Source of the DNA: Achromobacter arsenitoxydans SY8
GTDB taxonomy: Bacteria > Pseudomonadota > Gammaproteobacteria > Burkholderiales > Burkholderiaceae_B
Reading direction: 5' to 3'
DNA length: 64,000 nt
Assembly (NCBI RefSeq): GCF_000236785.1
Contig: NZ_AGUF01000074.1
Coordinates: 62,001 to 126,000, forward strand
The notes below the pieces were generated by a model. The model saw only the letters and a list, made by a program, of their open reading frames with translations, ran no database searches and was not told the origin of the DNA. This document shows positions 29,638 through 38,039 of this stretch, one piece after another (positions within the stretch are counted from its first letter, which is position 1; the number at the start of each line of letters is the position of its first letter). The position numbers and the translations under genes are program-made.

Positions 29638-31691
29638 ATCCACCTCTGATTACCGAGCGAGTGGACGCCAAGTCCGATCTTCAGCAAGTTCAAGCGCAGT
29701 TGGAGGAAATCGTTGCGGCATCGGGGCGGGTTCAGGTCGCTCAGGAAAACCTGGCGCGGGCCAAGACGCTTGCCCGCGATCACATGGAAGACTCGACAAT
29801 CCGCTTCCTTGTGCTTCGCCTGCAGGAGTCGGCGGGCCTGAACGAGGGCATGGCCGAGCAATGGGCAACCTTGCTCGAGGAATGCCCGGAAGACCTGCAG
29901 ATCGTGCGCTATTGCGCGACGCGGCTGGTGAAGGAACGGCACCTGGACGAAGCCATGGCGCTGGTCGACCGTCACCTGCCGGCCGATACGACGAATCCTG
30001 ACCGCCTGTTTTCCCGGGCGAAGCTGCTGAGCGACATCCGCGCGCACGAGCAGTCCGACGCGCTGTTCCGGCGTCTGATCTCGCAGCACACGGATCGCAA
30101 CATGCGCGTGGAGTTTGCCAAGCGTCTGCGCAAGCGTGGCCTCCTGGCCGACGCGTGGGATGCGATCGCGCCTGTGGCCAAGCACCTGACGCCGGGCAGC
30201 AAGGCGGCCGAACTGGCCGAGGGGCTGGCCAGCGACTACGCGTTCTACCAGCGCTTTGAATCCGAAGAGTCGCTGGCGGGCAAGGACGTGCGGATCGTGT
30301 CGATGAAGCACGCAATCCTGCATTTTCGCAACCGCACGATTACCGAGAACACGCCGGAGAAGCCCGTCTCGGTGGCGCTGGTGACCGGCAGCCTGGGACC
30401 CGGCGGCGCCGAGCGCCAGCTGACCCGCCTGGCGGGCGAACTGACCCGTCTGGCCGCGTCGCCGGACCAGCAGCCGCCCGACATCCTCATGCGGCCCAAG
30501 AAGGTCGAGGTGCTGGTCAAACAGCACACCGAGCCGTCCGGGTCGCCCAAGAAGCAGGACGACTTCTTCCTGCCGGTGCTCATCAAGGCGCGGATTCCCG
30601 TCACGGAAATCAACCGCCTGCCGGCCATCTCGGTGGCGCACCAGTCCGTGCCGGAAGGCAGCCTGGGCCGCCTGCTCGAGCAGCTGCCCCCGCCCGTGCA
30701 CTACGGCGTGACGCGGCTGGCGCCGGTGTTGCGCGCCAACCGGTTCGACGTGGTGAGCCTGTGGCAGGACGGCACGTGCCTTTTTGGTGCGCTGGCGGCG
30801 CTACTGGCCGACACGCCGACGATCCACCTGGTGTTCCGCGGCCTGCCGCCGAACATCCGCAAGGACCGGTTCCGCGAAGAGTATCCCGAGCTGTTCCAAG
30901 CGCTGGCCCAAGTGCCGGGCGTGGTGTTCGTCAGCAATAGCCGCAAGGCCGCGGAAGCGTATGCCGAGTGGCTGGACCTGCCGCTGGAGCGCTTCCACAT
31001 CCTCTACAACGGCGTGCCCGATCTGGCGACCGACGCGTCGGAAGCCGACAAGGAAAAGTGGGAAGCCTTCCATGAGCGCACCAAGGACGCCACGGAAACG
31101 ATCGGCGGCGTGTTCCGCCTGGAGCCGGACAAGCGTCCCCAGCTCTGGATCAAGATGGCGGCGCTTTACCTGAAGGAGCGGCCACAGGCGCGCTTCTTCA
31201 TCGTGGGCGACGGCCGGCTGCGCGAGAACATCGAGGCACTGGCGCAGGAGCACGACGTGTTGGACCGGCTGCTGCTGGTCGGGCTGTCGAATCACGTGGG
31301 CTACTGGTATTCGCAGATGGACGCCAGTGTGCTGCTGTCGCGCTACGAGGGGCTGCCGAACGTGCTGATCGAGGCGCAACTGCTGGGCGTGCCCGTGATC
31401 TCCACACCGGCGGGCGGCGCGGAAGAGTGCTTCGTCGAGAACGAGACGGGCCATCTGCTGAGCTGCGTTGATCATCCCGACATGCACGAAGCGTGCGAGA
31501 AGGTCTTGAACATGGTGGATCAGGTACGCAGCAATGCGGACCTGCGGGCGAACAGCCGTCAGCGGGCTCAGAAGCTGTTCTCGCTTGACGCGATGCTCAC
31601 CAAGTTCATGAGCATCTGCATGCCCGCCATGACCGAGTCCGAGAACGACGAGCGCATCGACGTCGCACCCAAGCGCCTGATGCAGGCGTGA
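29634..31691 (+). CDS. tviE: TviE-like glycosyltransferase family 4 polymerase
   Basis: 685 residues. Residues 1-235 are helical and TPR-like; the GT4 part starts at VALVTGSLGPGGAERQLTRL and has the C-terminal nucleotide-sugar site GVFRLEPDKRPQLWIKMA, FIVGDGRLREN, and YEGLPNVLIEAQLLGVPVIS with the EX7E-type acidic pair, ending in GGAEECFVENETGHLL. It is longer than Salmonella TviE (about 578) because of the N-terminal helical region. It probably polymerises the alpha-1,4-linked aminouronic acid chain. Overlap of 4 bases with tviD. Confidence 0.82.
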   Translation: MNPPLITERVDAKSDLQQVQAQLEEIVAASGRVQVAQENLARAKTLARDHMEDSTIRFLVLRLQESAGLNEGMAEQWATLLEECPEDLQIVRYCATRLVKERHLDEAMALVDRHLPADTTNPDRLFSRAKLLSDIRAHEQSDALFRRLISQHTDRNMRVEFAKRLRKRGLLADAWDAIAPVAKHLTPGSKAAELAEGLASDYAFYQRFESEESLAGKDVRIVSMKHAILHFRNRTITENTPEKPVSVALVTGSLGPGGAERQLTRLAGELTRLAASPDQQPPDILMRPKKVEVLVKQHTEPSGSPKKQDDFFLPVLIKARIPVTEINRLPAISVAHQSVPEGSLGRLLEQLPPPVHYGVTRLAPVLRANRFDVVSLWQDGTCLFGALAALLADTPTIHLVFRGLPPNIRKDRFREEYPELFQALAQVPGVVFVSNSRKAAEAYAEWLDLPLERFHILYNGVPDLATDASEADKEKWEAFHERTKDATETIGGVFRLEPDKRPQLWIKMAALYLKERPQARFFIVGDGRLRENIEALAQEHDVLDRLLLVGLSNHVGYWYSQMDASVLLSRYEGLPNVLIEAQLLGVPVISTPAGGAEECFVENETGHLLSCVDHPDMHEACEKVLNMVDQVRSNADLRANSRQRAQKLFSLDAMLTKFMSICMPAMTESENDERIDVAPKRLMQA

Positions 31692-31734
31692 TTCGCAGTT
31701 GCTCTTTTTTAAAGTGTTGAAGCTGAAGGAACCT

Positions 31735-32889
31735 ATGCTAATGAACGTCCCGGCCCTGGGTGTGCGGCGCCACGCGACGCTTGCCATGCTGCTGCTTGCA
31801 GCGCTGACACTTACGGGTTGCCAGCTCCCACGGTCCGGCCCGATGCTCAGTGAAATGACGGGGGCTCACGATGACAAGGACGTCATCGTGATGCCCGTGT
31901 CGCGCGAACTCGCGCAGAAGAGCAGGGTGCCCGAGGTGGCCGACTTCCCCGTGCGCTACCGCGACCTGACCGAGGCGGGCTTTGACCGCCTGGTGCCCGG
32001 CGACGGTATCAACGTGAAAGTGTGGGAGCGCGGCGGCCTGGGCGTTTTTGCGGCGGATCCGTCGGGCGTGAGCGACCTGGGCAACCAGGTCGTCGATCGT
32101 TCCGGCAATGTCTCCTTCCCCATCATCGGCAAGTTCCGGGCCGAGGGCCAGACCCTCGGCCAGCTGCACGACAGCGTGGTGAAGCGTTTGAGCAAGCTGG
32201 TGTCCGGCGCCGACGTCAGCGTGACGCGCGCCGCGGACGCGCGCGGACAGGTGGTGACGGTGCAGGGCAACCTGACCAAGCCCGGCATGTATCCCATCAC
32301 GCAGACGGCCCAGCGCCTGAGCAGCGCGCTGGCGCAGGCGGCGCCGGTGCAGGAGAATCCCGAGCAGATGATCATCAGCCTGCGCCGCGACAATCAGGTG
32401 GCCTCGGTGCGGCTGTCGGATATCTACCGCAACCAGAACAACGACATTCTGTTGCGGTCGGGCGATGTTATTACCGCCTACGATTCCAAGGAGTTCCTGA
32501 CCGTGCTGGGCGCGGCCGGCACCCAGGGGCGCGTGGCCATCAGCAAGCGCAATTACACCGTGCTGGATGCGCTGGCAGATTCCCGCGGCCTGGACGACAA
32601 GCTGGCGGATCCGCGTTCCGTGTTCCTGTTTACGCCCGCGAAGGCCGGCGCGGAAGGCAAGCCGGACTTGCTGCCCGTGGTCTATCAGTTCGACCTGACC
32701 CGTCCGGAGCAGGTGGCGCTGGCGCGCGAATTCACGGTGCATGAAGGCCAGGCGATCTACATCTCGGACGCGCCGTTCACGCAGGTGCAGAAGGTGCTGT
32801 CGGCCTTCCGCGTCACGATGAGCGCGGGCTTCAGCGCTACGCGGGCCATCGACAGCGACTCGGGCGGCTCGTCCGGCATCTCGCAATAG
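31735..32889 (+). CDS. vexA: VexA/Wza-type outer-membrane polysaccharide export lipoprotein
   Basis: 384 residues (an ATG 6 bases later is equally possible; GAAGGA lies at 31725-31730). A lipoprotein signal with LTGC near residue 30 precedes the polysaccharide biosynthesis/export domain (LVPGDGINVKVWERGGLGVF, QVVDRSGNVSFPIIGKFRAE) and a following SLBB-type domain (VTVQGNLTKPGMYPIT). It forms the translocation pore in the outer membrane. It is similar in size to Salmonella VexA. Confidence 0.9.
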   Translation: MLMNVPALGVRRHATLAMLLLAALTLTGCQLPRSGPMLSEMTGAHDDKDVIVMPVSRELAQKSRVPEVADFPVRYRDLTEAGFDRLVPGDGINVKVWERGGLGVFAADPSGVSDLGNQVVDRSGNVSFPIIGKFRAEGQTLGQLHDSVVKRLSKLVSGADVSVTRAADARGQVVTVQGNLTKPGMYPITQTAQRLSSALAQAAPVQENPEQMIISLRRDNQVASVRLSDIYRNQNNDILLRSGDVITAYDSKEFLTVLGAAGTQGRVAISKRNYTVLDALADSRGLDDKLADPRSVFLFTPAKAGAEGKPDLLPVVYQFDLTRPEQVALAREFTVHEGQAIYISDAPFTQVQKVLSAFRVTMSAGFSATRAIDSDSGGSSGISQ

Positions 32890-32896
32890 CGTGTCG

Positions 32897-34237
32897 ATGA
32901 GTAACGAGGATCGGATCAAAGGCTGGCGCTCGCGCCGGAAAAGCAGCAACTACACGGTAGGGTCCGGCGTCGCCGACTGGCGGCTGGATCCAGCCGCCCT
33001 GTTCGAGGCCAAGGCCACGCCGGCCGTCCTGCTCAAGCCGCTGCTCGCCCGCCTGCAGGGCGAGCCCCACGATTCCGTGGCGGCCCGGCGGGCGGTGTAT
33101 GAGGCTGTGCAGGCGGAGCTTGAGTCTGAAATCGCGCGCAGCGAGGTCGACGAGAACGTTGCCGACTTTTCCCGGCGGCGCCTGCGCATCATCGTGCGCC
33201 TGCTTGAGCAGGATATCCGCGCGGGCGTGGAGGTTTTTGCGCCGGGCTACATGCCGGCCAAGCTGGTGGCCGAGGACGAGCGCCTGGCCGCGGCGCATGC
33301 GCGGCGCGCGGAAAGGCGCAAGCAGGACGAGGCGCGCGAGGCGCGGCGCCACGCGTCGCGCAACGATATCGCGCTGGAAATCGAGGTTGGGCGCGACGAG
33401 ACGGGCGATCTGGCGATCCTGCGGGACCGGCTGCGCTTTCTGCACGGGTCGCACCCGGCGGAGATGGCCGGCAAGGCCCGCCCTGTGGGGCGCACGCTGA
33501 TGGCGATGTTCATCTACCAGCTGCGCGTGATGCACGGCGAGAGCCGCATCGCGCTGGTGTGGGCGCTGGTCGGCCCCGTGGTGCTGCTGACGCTGATTTC
33601 GTCGCTGTACATCCTGATGGGCACGCACTACATCCTGGGCATGGATGTGCAGACGTTCTCGCTGTTGGGCGCGACGACCTGGATCATGTTCCGGCAGATC
33701 GCCTTCCGGAGCAGCACGGCCTACGTGTCTGCCCGCGGCCTTCTGAATTTCCAGGGCGTGACGCCGCTGATGTGCGCGCTGGTGCAGTCGCTTATCTATG
33801 TGTCGGTGTATCTGGTGGTGTTCGGGGTCCTGATCAGTGCTGGCCACGCGATCGGTCTGATCACGCTGCCGCAAAGCTGGGCGGGATTCATTCTGTTTGT
33901 TGTGCTGATGGGATGTTGTGGCGCCGCGATGGGGGTGCTGTTCGGGTCGATTGCGACCTACTGGCACTTCTTTCTTCGGCTTGCGCCGATCATTGAGCGC
34001 TTCCTGCAGATCTTTGCCGCCGTATTTTTCGTGTCGGAGCAATTTCCTGAGCAATTGCGTCCGTGGATGCTCTGGTCGCCGTTCGCGCATGGCATGCAGC
34101 TGCTGCGCTCGGTGTACTTCCAGGCGTACGAGTCGCACGACGCCAGTCTGGGTTACTTCCTGACCTCGCTGGTGTTCCTGATGGTGGTCGCGCTGATCGC
34201 CGAGCGACTGGCGCGCCCCAATGTCCAGCCGATGTGA
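32897..34237 (+). CDS. vexB: VexB/KpsM-type capsule exporter permease with large N-terminal extension
   Basis: 446 residues from the ATG at 32897 (a GTG at 32891 adds two residues; neither has a clear ribosome binding site). The C-terminal ~255 residues are an ABC-2 permease of the KpsM type with about six membrane spans (LVWALVGPVVLLTLISSLYI, WAGFILFVVLMGCCGAAMGV, SLVFLMVVALIAERL). The first ~190 residues are hydrophilic, helical and rich in Arg/Glu (RRAERRKQDEAREARRHASR), absent from KpsM and from Salmonella VexB (about 260 residues). The extension must lie in the cytoplasm. The preceding vexA stop is 7 bases upstream. Confidence 0.87.
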   Translation: MSNEDRIKGWRSRRKSSNYTVGSGVADWRLDPAALFEAKATPAVLLKPLLARLQGEPHDSVAARRAVYEAVQAELESEIARSEVDENVADFSRRRLRIIVRLLEQDIRAGVEVFAPGYMPAKLVAEDERLAAAHARRAERRKQDEAREARRHASRNDIALEIEVGRDETGDLAILRDRLRFLHGSHPAEMAGKARPVGRTLMAMFIYQLRVMHGESRIALVWALVGPVVLLTLISSLYILMGTHYILGMDVQTFSLLGATTWIMFRQIAFRSSTAYVSARGLLNFQGVTPLMCALVQSLIYVSVYLVVFGVLISAGHAIGLITLPQSWAGFILFVVLMGCCGAAMGVLFGSIATYWHFFLRLAPIIERFLQIFAAVFFVSEQFPEQLRPWMLWSPFAHGMQLLRSVYFQAYESHDASLGYFLTSLVFLMVVALIAERLARPNVQPM

Positions 34238-34246
34238 GGTAGGAAG

Positions 34247-34963
34247 ATGATCCATCTCAATGGCGTCACCGACGAACCCTATGCCTTCGGCAGCAGGCAG
34301 CCGCTGCTGACCAACGCCAATCTCGACATTCCGGCCGGGCGCTACGCCTTGCTGTCGCCCGCGCCGGAAATGCATCGCCAGCTGGTGGACGTGCTGTGCT
34401 GCCTGCGTCCGCCGCGCCAGGGCTTCGTCAAGCACGATGGCAACGTCTCCTGGGCGATCGGCCGGCAAGGCTTTATCCGCGGCAAGGCGAATGGCCTCTC
34501 CATGATCGACTTCGTCAGCGAAATGTACGAGATCGACCCCGACGCGACCTACGAACTGGTCGCGGACCTGATCAGCGACCCCAAATGCCTGGCTAAGCCC
34601 ATGGAGCATTGGCCGCTCTACGCACGGCAGGAATTTTCGTTCGCACTGGCGCTTGCGCCGGCGTTCGACGTCTACGTGATCGAAGGGACCATTCCTTTCG
34701 AACCCTGCCGCTTCACCCGCCTCTGGCTTGCTCTGTTCGAAGAGCGGCTGGTGGGCCGGACACTCATTTTCTCCAGTTACCGCCAGAATCAGTTGGCGGA
34801 CTACTGCTTCAAAGGCTTGATCTATGAACGAAGTGCGCTCAGCATCGAAGACGACCTCGACCAGTGCCTCCGCAAGTACCCCCCGCGACGATCTCGGAGC
34901 GACTCCGGCACAGGCGACGACGTCCTCGGAGGCGGCTTCGACGATGGCCAGATCGGGTTCTGA
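34247..34963 (+). CDS. vexC: VexC/KpsT-type ABC subunit with all ATPase motifs lost
   Basis: 238 residues. Alignment by eye to KpsT is good in the framework: VSWAIGRQGFIRGKANGLSM corresponds to the KpsT segment after Walker A, FALALAPAFDVYVIEG to the Walker B strand, and the C-terminus IEDDLDQCLRKY to the usual tail. But Walker A, expected at residues 35-44, reads LLSPAPEMHR with no GxxGxGK(S/T); the LSSGM signature reads WPLYARQ; Walker B ends IEG in place of DE; and the H-loop reads FSSY without His. ATP hydrolysis by this protein is therefore unlikely. The reading frame is intact and placed correctly, so it seems selected, not decayed. Its last 47 codons overlap vexD. Confidence 0.8.
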   Translation: MIHLNGVTDEPYAFGSRQPLLTNANLDIPAGRYALLSPAPEMHRQLVDVLCCLRPPRQGFVKHDGNVSWAIGRQGFIRGKANGLSMIDFVSEMYEIDPDATYELVADLISDPKCLAKPMEHWPLYARQEFSFALALAPAFDVYVIEGTIPFEPCRFTRLWLALFEERLVGRTLIFSSYRQNQLADYCFKGLIYERSALSIEDDLDQCLRKYPPRRSRSDSGTGDDVLGGGFDDGQIGF

Positions 34964-36116
34964 GGGCGGCTCCGAGATCGAGCGCCGGCGCAGCGAACGC
35001 CAGTCGGCCCTGCGCGAGCGCCGCCGCCATCGCTGGATCAACGCGCTGATTGTCTTGGCGCCGGTGGCGCTGGCGCTGTTCTATGTCAGCTTCGTCGCCA
35101 CGCCGCGCTATGAGGCGGAATCGCGGTTTTTCGTGCAGTCGGCATCCGGCCAGCAAGGCGGCGCGGGCGCGGCGGCCAGCCTGCTTACCACCGGAAATTC
35201 GGGCGGCATGCTCGGCGGTTTCGTGGACGGTTGGGCGGTGGCCGACTTCCTGAAGTCGCGCGACAGCATGCAGCAGCTCGACAAGAAGGTCGGCCTGCGC
35301 CGCTATCTGGCGAATACCGGCCTGGACCCGCTGAATCGCCTTTCGGAAGATTCCAGCGAGGATGACCTGTATCGCGCCTATCAGGCGTCGGTGCAAGTTT
35401 CGTTCAATGCGTTGGAACAGATCGACGTGCTGCGCGTCAGCGCGTTCTCGTCGGAGGACGCTGCCACGCTGTCCAAGGCGTTGATCGGCCTGGCCGAGGA
35501 ATTCGTGAGCTCGATGAACATGAAGGGCGTCGCCGACAAGCTGAAGGTGAGCGAAGAGTCGATGAAGCTGGCCGAGGAGAAGGCGCTGGCGGCTCGGGAC
35601 GCGCTGACGGCATGGCGCACGACGCATGGAAACATTGACCCCACCGCCACGGTGTCGATGCTTCTGAATCTGTCGAGCCAGCTTGAAAGTGAACTCAGCA
35701 GCGCGCAGATCAATCTGGATAAGATCCGGGCGCTGGGCAACAAGGACCACTTCATGCTCAAGCCCGCCCAGACGCAGGTCGCGGCATTGAAGAAGCGGCT
35801 CGCATCCGTGCGCTACCGGTTGAGCGGAGACGGCAATACGGAAGCCAAGCAGCTCAAGTCTTACGAGGCGCTGCGCAACGCCCAGGTGTTCGCGGATTCG
35901 AACCTGACGCTGGCGCAGCAGTCGTACCAGCAGGCGATGACGGACGCGCTGCGCCTGCAGCGGTATCTGTCCATCATCGCGCAGCCGGTTCCCACGGACC
36001 GGCCCAGCAGCCCGCGCACGGGCATCCTGCTGTTGCAGGCGTTGGCGCTGGGCTTTGTGCTCATGTTCATCGCTCGCGTGGCGATGGCTTTGTTGAGGGG
36101 GCTGCGTCATGGTTGA
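34824..36116 (+). CDS. vexD: VexD/KpsE-type inner-membrane polysaccharide co-polymerase
   Basis: 430 residues, as in Salmonella VexD (about 434). A Ser/Thr/Arg-rich cytoplasmic N-terminus leads to a first membrane span (INALIVLAPVALALFYVSFV, about residues 73-92), a long periplasmic coiled-coil region and a last span (ILLLQALALGFVLMFIARV). It bridges the inner-membrane exporter to VexA. The ATG at 34824 has AAAGG upstream and overlaps vexC by 140 bases; an internal ATG at 34944 with GGAGG 11 bases before it would shorten the overlap to 20 bases. Confidence 0.88.
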   Translation: MNEVRSASKTTSTSASASTPRDDLGATPAQATTSSEAASTMARSGSEGGSEIERRRSERQSALRERRRHRWINALIVLAPVALALFYVSFVATPRYEAESRFFVQSASGQQGGAGAAASLLTTGNSGGMLGGFVDGWAVADFLKSRDSMQQLDKKVGLRRYLANTGLDPLNRLSEDSSEDDLYRAYQASVQVSFNALEQIDVLRVSAFSSEDAATLSKALIGLAEEFVSSMNMKGVADKLKVSEESMKLAEEKALAARDALTAWRTTHGNIDPTATVSMLLNLSSQLESELSSAQINLDKIRALGNKDHFMLKPAQTQVAALKKRLASVRYRLSGDGNTEAKQLKSYEALRNAQVFADSNLTLAQQSYQQAMTDALRLQRYLSIIAQPVPTDRPSSPRTGILLLQALALGFVLMFIARVAMALLRGLRHG

Positions 36117-38028
36117 CACGGTTATCGAAAGCAGCCGGCCGGCGGCCGGCGCCGAAGCGCGGGAAGCCACCGCGCGCCTGCGTGAAGTCATTGCTCGGAT
36201 CCTGGCCTCGGACGACCCCGAGCGCGATATGGCCGAGCTGGAGCCTGCGCTGCGGCAGACCCGAGACGGCTGGCGCGATGTCCGCCGGCTGCTGGTAGCG
36301 CCTTACATGCGAGAAACGCGGTTCGCGCCCGCGGTCGCCGCGCTGCGCGTGCTGATCGCTGTTTATCCCGAGCGTGCCGACGATCGCCGCCTGCTCGCCA
36401 GCGTGCTCGGCCGCATGGGCCAGTGGGATCGGGCGATCGCCGAGGCGGACGCCGCTGCCGGCATTGAGCCCGGCAATGTGGCGCTGCATGCCGCGCGGAT
36501 CCAACTGCGTGTGCAGGCCGACCGCGTGGCCGAGGCGGCTGACGTCGCCCGGACGACTCTTGCGCTGGCCCGGAGCGAGCCGGGCGAAGCGCATTCCTGG
36601 ATGATGGCGTTCGTGCGCAACGGCGACGCGGCCGAGGCGGCGGGCATCGCCGCCGCGCTGGATCCCGACAAACTGCCAAACGAGCGCGTTGCCACGATGG
36701 CCGTGCGCGCCCTGATGGAAGACGGCCGCAACGTGGCGGCGATCGGGCTGGGCGACGCTGCGCTGCGCGCGGGCCAAGACTGCGCGGCCCTGCGTTCATC
36801 GCTGGGGCTTGCGCACCTGCGCCGCGGCACGGAAGCGGATCGCAAGGAGCATGCGGTAGGGCATTTCGAAGCGGGGCTGAAGGCGGCGCCGGCGGACGTG
36901 AGGCTGTTGACGCTCTATGGCGAAACCCTGTTGCGCGCCGGGCGCTACAAGGAATCGGTGGCGCCGCTGGCGCGGGCCATCGAACTGGCGCCGGAACTGG
37001 AGCAGACGCGCGGTCTGTATGCACGGGCGCTGCGCTACACCATGCAGTACGACGACGCGGCGGATCAGTTGTTGAAGCTGGTGGAGAAATCCCCGGAAAA
37101 GCTGCTGTGGCAGCGCTCGGCCATCGGCGCGCTGTCGCAGGCGGGCCGCAAGGCCGAGGCGGAGGCGTTGTTCGAGCAATATGTCGCCCGGCGCGGCGCG
37201 CTGCTTCCGGGCACGTTCCAGGAAGCCCTGGCCCGCATGGAAGAAAGGCTGGATACCGCGCCCATCCCGCAGGCGCGCCTGGACTGGGCGTGGTCGATGC
37301 GCGGCGACAAGACCATTGATCGGGCGGCCTGGGAGCGCCGGGCGCGCTGGGGCCACATGATCGACCATCTGCTGTTCGACTGGCTGGAATGCCGCGAGGA
37401 CGACGTCGAAGAGGCGATGCATCTGCTGGGCGAACTCGACACCGGCGAACGCTTCTTTGCGCCGCTGCTGGCGGCCGGACGCGGCGTCGTTGTCGCCACG
37501 GCGCACGTCGGCCCCATGTATGCCGGGTTGATGGCCCTGGAACTGGTGGGCATTCCGTCGCGCTGGCTGGCGACGGCGCCCAGCATCGCCCAGAGCAGCT
37601 ATTCCGCCGCATTGATTTCCACCGCCGACCAGACCGAGGCGCAGGTCGCCAAGGCGTGCATGCGCGCGATCAACGGCGGCTATGTGCTGTGCCTGGCCAT
37701 CGACGGCGCCGCCAATCCCGCCGCGCCGCGCACGACCTTCGAAGGGCAGGACGTCACCTATTCCAGCTTCGCGTCCCACCTGGCGCATCGCCTGGGCGTG
37801 CCGTCGGTGTTCTACGCGCCGCGCTGGGAGAATGGCCAGGTCGCCTACACGCTGGAGATGCTGCCGGCGGCCAATCCGGGCGAGGATGCCGAAGCCTATG
37901 CGCAGCGCTGGCAGAAGGCGTACTTCGAACGGCTTCGTGAACACCTGGCGAGCGCGCCGGAGAACCTGCGCCTGAGCGGCGGCATCTGGCGCCACGTCAC
38001 GTCCGCGGATCGCTCCGCTCAAGAGTAG
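36109..38028 (+). CDS. vexE: VexE-like protein: TPR region plus LpxL-type acyltransferase-like domain
   Basis: 639 residues (Salmonella VexE about 657). Residues 1-370 form TPR-like helical repeats (VRLLTLYGETLLRAGRYKES). The C-terminal part resembles lysophospholipid/lipid A acyltransferases: VVVATAHVGPMYAGL at the position of the catalytic HxxxxE/D, GGYVLCLAIDGAANPAAP and FASHLAHRLGVPSVFYAPRW. In the first motif the acidic residue after His is not at the usual +5 position. Salmonella VexE is needed for the Vi lipid anchor; the same role is inferred here. It overlaps vexD by 8 bases. Confidence 0.82.
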   Translation: MVDTVIESSRPAAGAEAREATARLREVIARILASDDPERDMAELEPALRQTRDGWRDVRRLLVAPYMRETRFAPAVAALRVLIAVYPERADDRRLLASVLGRMGQWDRAIAEADAAAGIEPGNVALHAARIQLRVQADRVAEAADVARTTLALARSEPGEAHSWMMAFVRNGDAAEAAGIAAALDPDKLPNERVATMAVRALMEDGRNVAAIGLGDAALRAGQDCAALRSSLGLAHLRRGTEADRKEHAVGHFEAGLKAAPADVRLLTLYGETLLRAGRYKESVAPLARAIELAPELEQTRGLYARALRYTMQYDDAADQLLKLVEKSPEKLLWQRSAIGALSQAGRKAEAEALFEQYVARRGALLPGTFQEALARMEERLDTAPIPQARLDWAWSMRGDKTIDRAAWERRARWGHMIDHLLFDWLECREDDVEEAMHLLGELDTGERFFAPLLAAGRGVVVATAHVGPMYAGLMALELVGIPSRWLATAPSIAQSSYSAALISTADQTEAQVAKACMRAINGGYVLCLAIDGAANPAAPRTTFEGQDVTYSSFASHLAHRLGVPSVFYAPRWENGQVAYTLEMLPAANPGEDAEAYAQRWQKAYFERLREHLASAPENLRLSGGIWRHVTSADRSAQE

Positions 38029-38039
38029 GAGCAGTCTGG

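Noticed and set aside
27136-29643. Minus-strand open frame of about 835 codons opposite tviD
   Set aside because: No family features, His/Arg/Gln-rich shadow translation; the plus strand fits the capsule operon with overlaps and ribosome binding sites.
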